From contig CALGZB010000269.1 of assembly GCA_937934655.1 (NCBI GenBank), positions 1 to 39,185 on the forward strand: 39,185 nucleotides of DNA, read 5' to 3'. This DNA comes from an uncultured Acidimicrobiales bacterium. GTDB lineage: Bacteria > Actinomycetota > Acidimicrobiia > Acidimicrobiales > SHLQ01. The notes beneath the pieces were generated by a model. It saw nothing but the letters and a program-made list of their open reading frames with translations. It did no database searches and was not told the DNA's origin. This document shows, piece after piece, positions 29,219 to 37,473 of this stretch; the first letter of the stretch is position 1, and every line of letters starts with the position of its first letter. A program made the position numbers and the translations under genes.

Positions 29219-29937
29219 TGCCCTCAGCCCGCATCGTTGGCGCCGGTCGGGCCGGCGGGTCCCTTGCTGTGGCGCTTCGCGACGTCGGCTGGCATGTTGA
29301 AACGCTTGGTCGAGCCGACGACCTCTCAAGCGCCGCCGTTGGTGTCGACGTTTGTGTCGTCGCAACACCCGATGGCGTCATCGCCGAGGTGGCGGCATCG
29401 ATAAACCCCGGCGATGCCGTGGTCATCCATTTGGCAGGCTCGTTGGGCCTAGATGTGCTCGTTGGCCACACCGACAGGGGAGCGATGCATCCGTTGATGT
29501 CGCTTGCTGATGCCGCACGCGGAGCCCGGCTTCTTGCCGAGAATGGGTGGTTCGCTGTGGCTGGCGGTTCCGAAAGGGCTTCGGCCATGGTGCAGACGAT
29601 CGTCGACTCGCTTGGTGGTCGCCACTTTTCGGTCGTCGACGAAGACCGTGCCGCCTATCACGCAGCTGCTGCTATTGCATCGAACCACACCACGGCACTG
29701 CTGGGTCAGGTCGAACGGGTTGCGGCATCGGTCGGAGTCCCGTTCGAGGCATTCGTACCGCTCATTATCGGGTCGGTCGACAACGTTGCCGCACTCGGCG
29801 CCTCGGCGGCCCTCACCGGACCCGTGGCCAGAGGTGACGAGGCTACGCTCGATCGTCATCGCGCTGCCCTTGCCGCTCTTGACGCTGATGAACTCGAACT
29901 CTACGAAGCTCTGGTTCTCGCAGCGAGAAAGCTCTGA
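29218..29937 (+). CDS. Rossmann-like/DUF2520 oxidoreductase-like protein
   Basis: 239 residues, its ATG overlapping the folK TGA by one base (TGATG). An N-terminal Rossmann fold with GAGRAGGSLAVAL, then GVDVCVVATPDG, HLAGSLGLDVL and GAMHPLMSL; the C-terminal helical DUF2520 domain has AAIASNHTTALLGQVERVAASVG and ALTGPVARGDEATLDRHRAAL. The family resembles prephenate dehydrogenase and 6-phosphogluconate dehydrogenase-like proteins. It is very often next to panC, which has led to a proposed role as an alternative ketopantoate reductase; that role is inferred from context, since panE and panB are not in the window. Confidence 0.88.
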   Translation: MPSARIVGAGRAGGSLAVALRDVGWHVETLGRADDLSSAAVGVDVCVVATPDGVIAEVAASINPGDAVVIHLAGSLGLDVLVGHTDRGAMHPLMSLADAARGARLLAENGWFAVAGGSERASAMVQTIVDSLGGRHFSVVDEDRAAYHAAAAIASNHTTALLGQVERVAASVGVPFEAFVPLIIGSVDNVAALGASAALTGPVARGDEATLDRHRAALAALDADELELYEALVLAARKL

Positions 29938-29939
29938 CT

Positions 29940-30791
29940 ATGAAAATCCTTACCACTATCTCCGACGTGCGAAACACCCTGAACGCCGACCGCGCCGCCG
30001 GGCGCAGCGTCGGTTTTGTGCCAACGATGGGAGCGCTTCACGATGGTCACGCATCGCTCGTGCGTGCTTCGGTCCCCGAAAACGATGTGACGATCGTGTC
30101 GATCTTCGTCAATCCGCTGCAGTTCGCCCCAGGTGAGGACCTCGAGGCCTACCCACGCGACCTCGATACCGACGCTGCATTGTGCAGCGCCGCCGGCGCT
30201 GACTACATCTTCGCGCCGAGCGTCGACGAGATGTACCCCGAACCCATCGAGACAACCGTGAGCCTCACCGGTGTCTCCGAACCGCTCGATGGCCAGTCGC
30301 GGCCCACGCATTTCTCGGGCGTTGCCACAGTTGTCACCAAACTGTTCTCCATCATGGGCTCGTGCAGCGCCTACTTCGGCCAGAAAGACTTCCAACAGCT
30401 CGCCATCATCCGCAAGATGTCGCTCGACCTTTCGCTCGACGTTCGAGTGGTTGGTTGCCCCATCCATCGCGAAACCGATGGACTCGCCATGTCATCGCGC
30501 AACATCTATCTCACCGCCGACGAGCGCTCCGACTCCGTGGTTCTCAATCAAGCGCTGGCCAAAGCCATTGCAGCGATCGATGCCGGCGAGACCAACCCGA
30601 CCGTGGTGCAGAATCTCATGATCGAACACATCGACAGCGCCGTGACCGGCGAGCTCGACTATGCCGAGGTCGTCGATGCGCGGACCCTTCTGACTCCTGA
30701 GGTTCTGGCCGGAGAAGTCCGGGCGTTGGTTGCTGTGCAGTTCGGAAAAGCTCGACTCATCGACAACATGGGCACCACCATCAACGCTTGA
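29940..30791 (+). CDS. panC: Pantothenate synthetase
   Basis: 283 residues. FVPTMGALHDGHASLVRAS carries the HxGH nucleotidyl-transfer motif; VSIFVNPLQFAPGEDLEAYPRDLD, TVVTKLFSIMGSCSAYFGQKDFQQL and the KMSKS-like GLAMSSRNIYL follow. It condenses pantoate and beta-alanine with ATP. It is 2 nt downstream of the DUF2520 gene. The usual PTRD-like and GEKD equivalents read PTHF and GQKD. Confidence 0.95.
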   Translation: MKILTTISDVRNTLNADRAAGRSVGFVPTMGALHDGHASLVRASVPENDVTIVSIFVNPLQFAPGEDLEAYPRDLDTDAALCSAAGADYIFAPSVDEMYPEPIETTVSLTGVSEPLDGQSRPTHFSGVATVVTKLFSIMGSCSAYFGQKDFQQLAIIRKMSLDLSLDVRVVGCPIHRETDGLAMSSRNIYLTADERSDSVVLNQALAKAIAAIDAGETNPTVVQNLMIEHIDSAVTGELDYAEVVDARTLLTPEVLAGEVRALVAVQFGKARLIDNMGTTINA

Positions 30792-30820
30792 ATCGTGGTG
30801 GAAGTACTTCGGTATCCTGC

Positions 30821-30838
30821 GCAACCCCACCGGGTTGC
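30821..30838 (+). terminator. Hairpin between panC and nadC
   Basis: GCAACCC and GGGTTGC form a perfect 7-bp stem around CACC, 29 nt after the panC stop. No U-run follows. Attenuation or mRNA processing are equally possible. Confidence 0.35.
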
Positions 30839-30861
30839 TCAGACGTGGCAACCTATAGCCC

Positions 30862-31734
30862 GTGAGTCGTTTCCTTCATCCTCCAGCCCATGACGTGCGC
30901 GACATTGTTGAGCGTGGTCTCAAAGAAGATCTGCACCCGTTCGGCGACCTTTCGGCGACCCTTCTCCCCGAAGGCGCCGAAGCAATAGCGAAGTTCCAGG
31001 TACGAGATAGCGGCAAGCTCGCAGGCACGGCGTGCGCGGCCGAGACCTTCCGTCAGGTCGATGAAGCTATCGACATGGTGTGGCTCGCTTCCGAAGGCGA
31101 CTCGGTAGAACCGGGCACCGTCATCGCAACGGTCGAAGGCTCCCTCGAATCGATTCTCATCGCCGAACGCACCGCACTCAACCTGCTCTGTCACCTCTCG
31201 GGAATTGCTACCCGCGTCTCGAAATTTGTCGATGCTGCCGCTGGCGGTTGCCGAGTGTGGGACACCCGAAAAACCCTTCCGGGTATGCGCTCGCTGCAAA
31301 AAGCGGCCGTTCGGGCCGGTGGGGGATTGAACCATCGTGGCAACCTCGCCGACTGGATCATGCTCAAAGACAACCACCTGATGGGGATGTCGATTACCGA
31401 AGGCGTCGAGCGGGCTCGCGACCGGTGGCCCGGACGAACCGTGCACGTCGAGTGCGACCGTCAAGAGCAAGTGCTTGAAGGACTCGCCGCTGGCGCCGAT
31501 GCGCTGCTTCTCGACAACATGAGCCCCGATGAGATTCGGGAGTGTGTCGCCCTCGTCGACGCGCACGCTCCGCGGGGACAAGGCAGTCGTCGCCCGCTCG
31601 TAGAAGCCTCGGGTGGCATCGCTCTCGACACCATCGCTGCCTACGCACAAACCGGTGTTGATCTCGTGTCGAGCAGTTCGTTCATCATGTCAGCAACCGT
31701 GCTCGACATTGGCCTCGACATCGAGACACGGTAG
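30862..31734 (+). CDS. nadC: Nicotinate-nucleotide pyrophosphorylase (quinolinate phosphoribosyltransferase)
   Basis: 290 residues from a GTG. LKEDLHPFGDLSATLLPEGA is the N-terminal signature; RTALNLLCHLSGIATRV, DTRKTLPGMRSLQKAAVRAGGG and NHRGNLADWIMLKDNH are substrate-binding motifs, and EASGGIALDTIAAYAQTGVD ends the barrel. It converts quinolinate and PRPP to nicotinate mononucleotide. nadA and nadB are not in the window. Confidence 0.95.
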   Translation: MSRFLHPPAHDVRDIVERGLKEDLHPFGDLSATLLPEGAEAIAKFQVRDSGKLAGTACAAETFRQVDEAIDMVWLASEGDSVEPGTVIATVEGSLESILIAERTALNLLCHLSGIATRVSKFVDAAAGGCRVWDTRKTLPGMRSLQKAAVRAGGGLNHRGNLADWIMLKDNHLMGMSITEGVERARDRWPGRTVHVECDRQEQVLEGLAAGADALLLDNMSPDEIRECVALVDAHAPRGQGSRRPLVEASGGIALDTIAAYAQTGVDLVSSSSFIMSATVLDIGLDIETR

Positions 31735-31743
31735 CGAACCAGA

Positions 31744-32541
31744 ATGCTCCTTACGATCGACGCCGGGAATACCCAAACCGTTCTCGGGCTCTACGACGAG
31801 GCCGATGACTCTGGCGAAGGCGCCGAGCAGGGCCTCGTCCATCACTGGCGGGTAAAGACCGACAGCGATCGCACCGCCGACGAAATGGCCGTGCTGTTTC
31901 GGAACCTTCTCGACTCGATCGACGTCGACTTCGATACCGAGGTAACCGGTATCGCTATGTGTTCAGGCGTTCCGGTGGTTACCAACGCATTGACCTACAT
32001 GATCCGTCGGTACTTCGACTTCGAGCCGGTCGTCATCGGCCCCGGCGTAAAGACGGGTATGCCCATCCTCTACGACAACCCCCGTGAGGTTGGCGCCGAC
32101 CGCATCGCCAACGCCATCGGCGCCTTCGATCTCTACGGCGGACCAACGGTCGTCGTCGATTTCGGTACCGGGAACAACTTCGATGTCGTGAGCGAAAAAG
32201 GTGAGTTTGTCGGAGGAGCGATCGCCCCCGGAATCGAGATCAGCCTCGATGCGCTCTTTGGCCGAGCCGCAATGCTCGGAGCCGTGCCGCTGGTCGAGCC
32301 CCGCAGCGTGATCGGCAAAAACACGGTCGAAGCCCTCCAATCAGGAGCGATCTACGGATTCGCAAGCCAAATCGATGGCATGGTTACCCGGTTCCGCGAT
32401 GAACTTGGCGAGTGCGCCGTGGTAGCCACGGGTGGGCTCGGGTATCTCATCGTTCCGGTGTCCGAAACCATTCAGCACTCCGAGCCCTTTCTTACGCTGC
32501 ACGGTCTCCGGCTGGTGCACGCAAAGAACACCGACGAATAA
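31744..32541 (+). CDS. coaX: Type III pantothenate kinase
   Basis: 265 residues. The ASKHA phosphate-1 motif [17 protein letters not shown] starts the protein; [27 protein letters not shown] and [22 protein letters not shown] are the conserved CoaX segments. The usual GTATTFD reads GTGNNFD. Phosphorylation of pantothenate is the first committed step of CoA synthesis. It lies 9 nt after nadC. Confidence 0.95.
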   Translation: MLLTIDAGNTQTVLGLYDEADDSGEGAEQGLVHHWRVKTDSDRTADEMAVLFRNLLDSIDVDFDTEVTGIAMCSGVPVVTNALTYMIRRYFDFEPVVIGPGVKTGMPILYDNPREVGADRIANAIGAFDLYGGPTVVVDFGTGNNFDVVSEKGEFVGGAIAPGIEISLDALFGRAAMLGAVPLVEPRSVIGKNTVEALQSGAIYGFASQIDGMVTRFRDELGECAVVATGGLGYLIVPVSETIQHSEPFLTLHGLRLVHAKNTDE

Positions 32542-32554
32542 GATCGACCCCTTC

Positions 32555-34048
32555 ATGACTGACATTCCCTACCGCTACGAACCAACCGCGACCGCTTCGG
32601 CGATTCTCGCCGACCACGACGGCCTCGAGGACGGCACGGAGTCTGGCGTCACCGTCACCATCGCCGGCCGTATGATGTTGCGCCGAGGCCAGGGCAAGCT
32701 TGTCTTCGGTGTCCTGCAGGACGCCACCGGCCGTATCCAGCTGTTCGCACCGGCAAAGACCACACCCGAGTTCGAGGCCTTCGGCAATCTGAACCTTGGC
32801 GACTGGATCGGCGTAACCGGTGAGGTCATGAAGACCAAGCGCGGCGAAGTTTCTGTGCGGGTCGACGAGTGGATTGTGCTGGCGCGCTGGCAGGGCAAGT
32901 TCCCCGACAAGTGGCACGGTGTTACCGACGTCGATGTCCGTTATCGCCAGCGCTACGTCGATCTCTGGGTCAACGACGAATCGCGCGAGCGCCTCATCAA
33001 CCGCAGCAAGATCGTGTCGGGGGTCCGTCGCCATCTCGAAGCGCGGGGTTTCCTCGAAGTCGAGACGCCAATGCTGCATCCGATTGTCGGCGGCGCAACC
33101 GCCCGTCCGTTCACCACGCACCACAACGCGCTCGACACCGAGCTCTTCTTACGCATCGCCCCCGAGCTTTACCTCAAGCGATTGGTCGTGGGCGGTATCG
33201 AGAAGGTCTTCGAGATCGGCCGCAACTTCCGCAACGAAGGTTTGTCGACTCGCCATAACCCCGAGTTCACCATGATGGAGCTCTACTGGGCGTATGCCGA
33301 CTACCAGGACTGCATGGTTCTGGTCGAGGAGCTGGTCTCCACGTTGGCCGTTGAGATCACCGGTTCCACCAAGGTGATGTTTGGCGATCGCGAAGTAGAA
33401 CTCGCCGCGCCGTGGCGTCGCGCCACCATGGCCGAGCTCATCGAGGAACACGCCGGCGTAAAGGCCGATCTGAGCATGAGCCGCGACGAGCTGGGGGCGG
33501 TTGCTGAGGCGCACGACGTCGAGGTGAAGGACTACTACGGTCCGGGCAAGATCATGCAGGAGATCTACGAAAAGACCTGCGAAACGAACCTCTGGGACCC
33601 GGTGTTTGTCACCGAATACCCCGCCGAGGTATCGCCTCTTTCTCGAGCTCATCGCGACAAGCCTGGCTACACCGAACGTTTCGAGGCTGTTGTCGCCGGA
33701 CGCGAACTCTGCAACGGGTTCACCGAGCTCATCGACCCCGTCGAACAACTTGCGCGTTTCGAAGCCCAGGCTGCTGAGAAGGAAGCCGGCGATGCCGAAG
33801 CGATGTCGGTCGATCACGACTATGTCAGGGCTCTTGAGTACGGCCTCCCGCCAACGGTTGGTCTGGGAATCGGCATGGACCGCTTGGCGATGTTGCTCAC
33901 CGGCGCCACCACCATCCGCGACGTCATCTTGTTCCCAACGCTGCGCGCCGAGGCCGGTCGTTCCACCGGCGAAGAGTCTGTTTCGGAAGATCCGGCCGCT
34001 CAGGACTCTGCCTCTAAGGACTCTGCCTCTAAGGACTCTGCTGAATGA
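32555..34048 (+). CDS. lysS: Lysyl-tRNA synthetase, class II, with repeat-bearing tail
   Basis: 497 residues from the ATG at 32555. An OB-fold anticodon-binding domain (about 25-140, [21 protein letters not shown]) precedes the class II catalytic core: motif 1 near [21 protein letters not shown], motif 2 [20 protein letters not shown], motif 3 [21 protein letters not shown]. The conserved lysine-site residues NGFTELIDP are present. After the normal family end (FPTLR) there is a tail of about 28 acidic/Ser residues built from a 15-nt tandem repeat. Its stop overlaps the next start (ATGA). Confidence 0.95.
   Translation: MTDIPYRYEPTATASAILADHDGLEDGTESGVTVTIAGRMMLRRGQGKLVFGVLQDATGRIQLFAPAKTTPEFEAFGNLNLGDWIGVTGEVMKTKRGEVSVRVDEWIVLARWQGKFPDKWHGVTDVDVRYRQRYVDLWVNDESRERLINRSKIVSGVRRHLEARGFLEVETPMLHPIVGGATARPFTTHHNALDTELFLRIAPELYLKRLVVGGIEKVFEIGRNFRNEGLSTRHNPEFTMMELYWAYADYQDCMVLVEELVSTLAVEITGSTKVMFGDREVELAAPWRRATMAELIEEHAGVKADLSMSRDELGAVAEAHDVEVKDYYGPGKIMQEIYEKTCETNLWDPVFVTEYPAEVSPLSRAHRDKPGYTERFEAVVAGRELCNGFTELIDPVEQLARFEAQAAEKEAGDAEAMSVDHDYVRALEYGLPPTVGLGIGMDRLAMLLTGATTIRDVILFPTLRAEAGRSTGEESVSEDPAAQDSASKDSASKDSAE
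33995..34039 (+). repeat. Three tandem 15-nt units in the lysS 3' end
   Basis: Units at 34010-34024 and 34025-34039 are identical (GCCTCTAAGGACTCT). The unit at 33995-34009 differs at three positions. They encode repeats of Ala-Ser-Lys-Asp-Ser in frame. Being a multiple of three, copy number can vary without breaking the frame. Confidence 0.8.
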
Positions 34049-35664
34049 GCGAGAGCTCGGTCACCCACAAGATCGAGCGCGTTGCGCGAGAGATCGGCGG
34101 ACGGACCTTTGGGCTCGTCGCCGGGTTTGCCGTGTTCGTCTGGGTGCAGGCAATCGTCAACCTGTCGCTTACCGCCGACGATCTAGCTCGCATTCTTCCA
34201 CCGCGGTCCGAGCGGGCCAACGGCCTGCGCCTAGGTCGTTGGGTGCACTACTACGTCAACCAGATCGCGTTCGACATTCCCTATGCGCACGCGTTTACCG
34301 GCACCTTCATCGTGCTCGGCTTCGCGACACTGGCGTTGGTGGTCGCGTACAAGGCCGGGCTGCACAAAAAGCAGCTTCTCGTGCTGGTGTTTGGGGCGCT
34401 GGTTGTTTCGAACCCCATCATCGCCGAAGCCATTGTCTTCAAATTGCATCACCTACCGCTCGGCATCGGCATCTTCATGGCGGCGCTCACGGGGCTGCTG
34501 CTTCCGCATCTCGACGCCGAAGAACGCACGCCGCTGTGGCATCTCATCGTCGCTGCCGGGGCCTTAGTGATTACCACTGCTTCGTATCAAGGCATTGTTC
34601 CGATGATGGTCACCGGCCTTCTCGGCGCACAGATGATTCGATTTGTGCGTTCTGACGATCCCGACCGGCAACCGCTGCGGTTGCGACCCATGCTCGAGAT
34701 CATCGCCACATTTATCATCGGTGGCATCGTCTACTTCATTTCGTTCAAGCTCACGTTGGCCTGGGGCAGCGACCGCGAGTCGGGATCGACCCGCTACAAC
34801 CCGGAAGAAACTCGCATCAAGTGGAGCTTCATCAAGCGCGAGACCTCTCGGCTCATCGACTTTTGGAGCGACGCAACCTTCACGTACCCGCAGTGGACCA
34901 AGCTTGTAGTGCTGGTGTTGGCCATCGCTGCAATCGGCGCGGGTGTTGGTCGCATTGTCGCAACCGTCGGAACAGCCCGCCAGCGGCTCATCGGGCCGGC
35001 ATTCCTCGTGCTTGCGATAATCACCATCCACTTCCTGCCGTTCATCATCTTGTTCGTTCGAGAAGAGCCCGTCACGCGCTACAACGTGATCATGGGCGTC
35101 TGCATGGTGCCCGCAGTAATCGTGGCGCTGTTCTACGTGGCGGTCATCGAGCCGGCACCGAAACGCTTCCAACGGGTCACTACGCAGTGGCTGGTGGCCA
35201 TCGTGGCGCTCATCGTCTTCACCTTTGGACTGTCGATTAGCCGCAGCCTCACCGCACTCGAGCTCGGCCAGCAACGCACCACGGCATTGGCCACTCGTGT
35301 GCTCGATCGCATCGAGCAGAACCCGGGATATCAAAAGCTCACCGCTGATACTCGAAGCCGCGAAGTCCCCATTGCGTTTATTGGCAACTTCACTCGCCCT
35401 GACGAGCGGTTCCCGATGCCAGAGGCCCAAGACGGTTGGTTCACGGTTACGTCGTGCCTCGGTCCGCCGTGCCAGATCGAGCGCCTCGCCGACAATCTGA
35501 CCTTGCTGTCACTCGATGGCAGCCGCTTCATGTGGACCAACCGAGGCCAGGCGAATATCGACAACATCATCGATGAGAAGGCGCCCAATATGCCGCATTG
35601 GCCCGCTCCCGGTTCGGTGAAGGTCATCGCCGGAACCGTTGTCGTCAAAGGCGCCCGTAGTTAA
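34045..35664 (+). CDS. GtrII-like glucosyltransferase-domain membrane protein
   Basis: 539 residues. About ten transmembrane helices lie between residue 20 and 400. After the first helix an extracytoplasmic loop holds LTADDLAR, the Asp pair typical of GT-C enzymes and of the GtrII family; [21 protein letters not shown] follows, also as in GtrII-type proteins. The last 140 residues (about 400-539) form an outside soluble domain with a Cys pair ([10 protein letters not shown]). It probably transfers a sugar from a polyprenyl-phosphate donor to a surface glycan, but the assignment is by pattern. Its ATG overlaps the lysS stop by 4 bases. Confidence 0.65.
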   Translation: MSESSVTHKIERVAREIGGRTFGLVAGFAVFVWVQAIVNLSLTADDLARILPPRSERANGLRLGRWVHYYVNQIAFDIPYAHAFTGTFIVLGFATLALVVAYKAGLHKKQLLVLVFGALVVSNPIIAEAIVFKLHHLPLGIGIFMAALTGLLLPHLDAEERTPLWHLIVAAGALVITTASYQGIVPMMVTGLLGAQMIRFVRSDDPDRQPLRLRPMLEIIATFIIGGIVYFISFKLTLAWGSDRESGSTRYNPEETRIKWSFIKRETSRLIDFWSDATFTYPQWTKLVVLVLAIAAIGAGVGRIVATVGTARQRLIGPAFLVLAIITIHFLPFIILFVREEPVTRYNVIMGVCMVPAVIVALFYVAVIEPAPKRFQRVTTQWLVAIVALIVFTFGLSISRSLTALELGQQRTTALATRVLDRIEQNPGYQKLTADTRSREVPIAFIGNFTRPDERFPMPEAQDGWFTVTSCLGPPCQIERLADNLTLLSLDGSRFMWTNRGQANIDNIIDEKAPNMPHWPAPGSVKVIAGTVVVKGARS

Positions 35665-35705
35665 CGAATGTGGGCGCCAACCTGACATTGGCGGGTGGTT
35701 TTGCC

Positions 35706-35711
35706 GATACT
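35706..35711 (+). promoter_or_regulatory. Putative -10 box (GATACT), leaderless start
   Basis: GATACT is followed by 6 nt and the GTG at 35718. It supports that GTG as the epimerase start over the in-frame ATG at 35670. Confidence 0.4.
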
Positions 35712-35717
35712 GACAGG

Positions 35718-36674
35718 GTGCGCATTGCAATCACGGGAATCGGCGGTCACCTAGGAACTGGTGTCGCGCTCGAACTCGATCAACGTCCCGACGTCGAGGT
35801 CATGGGAATCGACATCGATCCGCCCCGACGTTTCCTTCGCAATGCAGAGTTTCATCGAGTGCAACCTCAGAACCGTCGCCGGATCCGCAAACTGCTACGC
35901 GAGTTTCAACCCGATGCCATCATCCATCTTGGGGTGTACGAGCCTCACGCCCGGTCGAACCCGCAGGCCAGTCACGATCGCTCCCTCTTTGTAACCGAGG
36001 CGATCCTTGAAGCGGCCGCCGAGTTGCCCGACCTGGCATCCATCGTGGTTCGCTCGGGCCTCGAGGTCTACGGCCGGCACCGCAACACGCCGATGTGCCC
36101 CGACGAATCCTGCGAGATTCGGCCGACCACTCGGTACGGTCGCACTCTTGCTGCGGTCGAAGAGCTTTGTCGTGACTTCGAACGTCGCAGCGACGTGCCG
36201 GTTGCCCTGATCCGGTTTGCGCCGATTGTTGGCCCGCACATTCCGAGCCCTATTGGTCGCTACCTCCGTTTGCCGGTTGTTCCCGTCGGGATCCTTCCCG
36301 ATCAACCCTTTTCGCTGCTGCATTCTGATGATGTTGCCGCCTTTGTTCTGGCCGCCATGGACCAGCGAGCTGCCGGCCCGTTTAATGCGGTCGCTACCGG
36401 AGCCATTACCGGCTCACAGGCGGCGCGAATGGGTGGACACCTTCCGATCCCCACCGTGGGCCCCGGCTGGGTCATAGCCCGTGCCATCACCGGCTTGCTC
36501 GGTTCGCCGCTGCCCGAACATGGTCTTGAGCTTCTCACCAGGGGCCGTACCGCAGATCCCACCAGGGCTCGTGAGATCCTTGGCGTCGAAGCGTCGTTCA
36601 CCACCACTGAGGTCATTAAAGACCTCCACGAGTGGGCTCCCGTCAGCTACCTCGAACCGAATCGAGCAGCATGA
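35718..36674 (+). CDS. NAD-dependent epimerase/dehydratase-family (extended SDR) protein
   Basis: 318 residues from the GTG at 35718, which begins exactly at the Rossmann strand (RIAITGIGGHLGTG). GxxGxxG is at about 7-13, with an acidic strand-2 end GIDID; the active-site Tyr/Lys pair expected as YxxxK is replaced: TTRYGRTLAAVEEL has Tyr but Arg/Leu at the next positions. The Ser/Thr is in VVRSGLEVYG. The C-terminal domain keeps the SDR pattern FSLLHSDDVAAFVLAAM. The missing Lys suggests a non-catalytic or altered enzyme. The stop overlaps the acyltransferase start (ATGA), and the pair probably act together. Confidence 0.78.
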   Translation: MRIAITGIGGHLGTGVALELDQRPDVEVMGIDIDPPRRFLRNAEFHRVQPQNRRRIRKLLREFQPDAIIHLGVYEPHARSNPQASHDRSLFVTEAILEAAAELPDLASIVVRSGLEVYGRHRNTPMCPDESCEIRPTTRYGRTLAAVEELCRDFERRSDVPVALIRFAPIVGPHIPSPIGRYLRLPVVPVGILPDQPFSLLHSDDVAAFVLAAMDQRAAGPFNAVATGAITGSQAARMGGHLPIPTVGPGWVIARAITGLLGSPLPEHGLELLTRGRTADPTRAREILGVEASFTTTEVIKDLHEWAPVSYLEPNRAA

Positions 36675-37345
36675 ACGCAAAAGATGCAGCCGCCCGAATC
36701 GCGGCAGAACCCGAAAACGCAAAAGAGACCCCGTCGCTTCTTGACGGAATCCGTCGCCGACTCAGCGGTGAGTTCGATGTCGACCCCTGGGGCTTCGACG
36801 AAGAACTTGCTCAACTTGCCGTAAACGCCAGCGGTGTTCGATGGGCGGTCGACGTCATTGGCGGGGCCAGGCTCCCGACCAAAGGCCCAGCGATGCTGAT
36901 GGTGCACCGCCGCATCGGTGTCTCGGAACCATCGGTAGTCGCCAAGGGCGTGCACCAAGTAACCGGTCGTGTCCTGCGGATCTCTGGGCTACCTGATGTA
37001 CCTGTTGCGTCCTCGATTTTTCGGCGCCTCGGTGGAGTACTCGACGACGCTGGGGAGATCGATGGTCTCCTCCGTGCCGGCGAGCTCGTGATGGTGCCGA
37101 TGGGCTGGCAGCCACTGCATGCCAGTATCGCCGGCCAACTTCGGAGCGCTGCCGTGCAACCGGCGATCGATGCGGGGGTGCCTGTTCTTCCCGTCGCGAC
37201 CTTTGGGTCGGAAGTCGGGCGCCGATGGCGCATCATGATCGGCGAGCCAATCCAACCGCCGAAGCGAGCCGACAAGATCGGCACCGTCGAGTTCGCCGAA
37301 GCGGTCCGGGCCGGCGTGCAACACCTCCTTGATCATCCTCGCTAA
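36671..37345 (+). CDS. PlsC-like acyltransferase-family protein, catalytic motif degenerate
   Basis: 224 residues, translationally coupled to the epimerase. The order IGGARLPTKGPAMLMVHRR, GLPDVPVASSIFRRLGGV, LLRAGELVMVPMGWQPL and AGVPVLPVATFGSEVG matches the four blocks of 1-acyl-glycerol-phosphate acyltransferases. The catalytic HX4D of block I is not intact: the block reads VHRRIGVSEP with no Asp four residues on. Block III usually has PEG; here it is PMG. It may be inactive, or bind lipid or acyl chains only. No transmembrane helix is seen. An N-terminal helical segment of about 55 residues precedes the domain. Confidence 0.68.
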   Translation: MNAKDAAARIAAEPENAKETPSLLDGIRRRLSGEFDVDPWGFDEELAQLAVNASGVRWAVDVIGGARLPTKGPAMLMVHRRIGVSEPSVVAKGVHQVTGRVLRISGLPDVPVASSIFRRLGGVLDDAGEIDGLLRAGELVMVPMGWQPLHASIAGQLRSAAVQPAIDAGVPVLPVATFGSEVGRRWRIMIGEPIQPPKRADKIGTVEFAEAVRAGVQHLLDHPR

Positions 37346-37388
37346 AACAAGGAGCAACTCGCGAAACGTCTCGCGAAAACGAAGAGAC

Positions 37389-37415
37389 CCCGGCGTCGAT
37401 GTTCTCGACGCCGGG
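37389..37415. terminator. Strong bidirectional hairpin between convergent genes
   Basis: CCCGGCGTCGA and TCGACGCCGGG form a perfect 11-bp stem around TGTTC, between the ends of the acyltransferase (plus) and the VWA lipoprotein (minus). A second small hairpin, GCCCAC-AA-GTGGGC, follows at 37425-37438. Just upstream CTCGCGAAA is directly repeated. Confidence 0.75.
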
Positions 37416-37473
37416 ATCCCGTTGGCCCACAAGTGGGCGACTTCAGGGGCGCTGGACATGCACCCCCGGGTAC

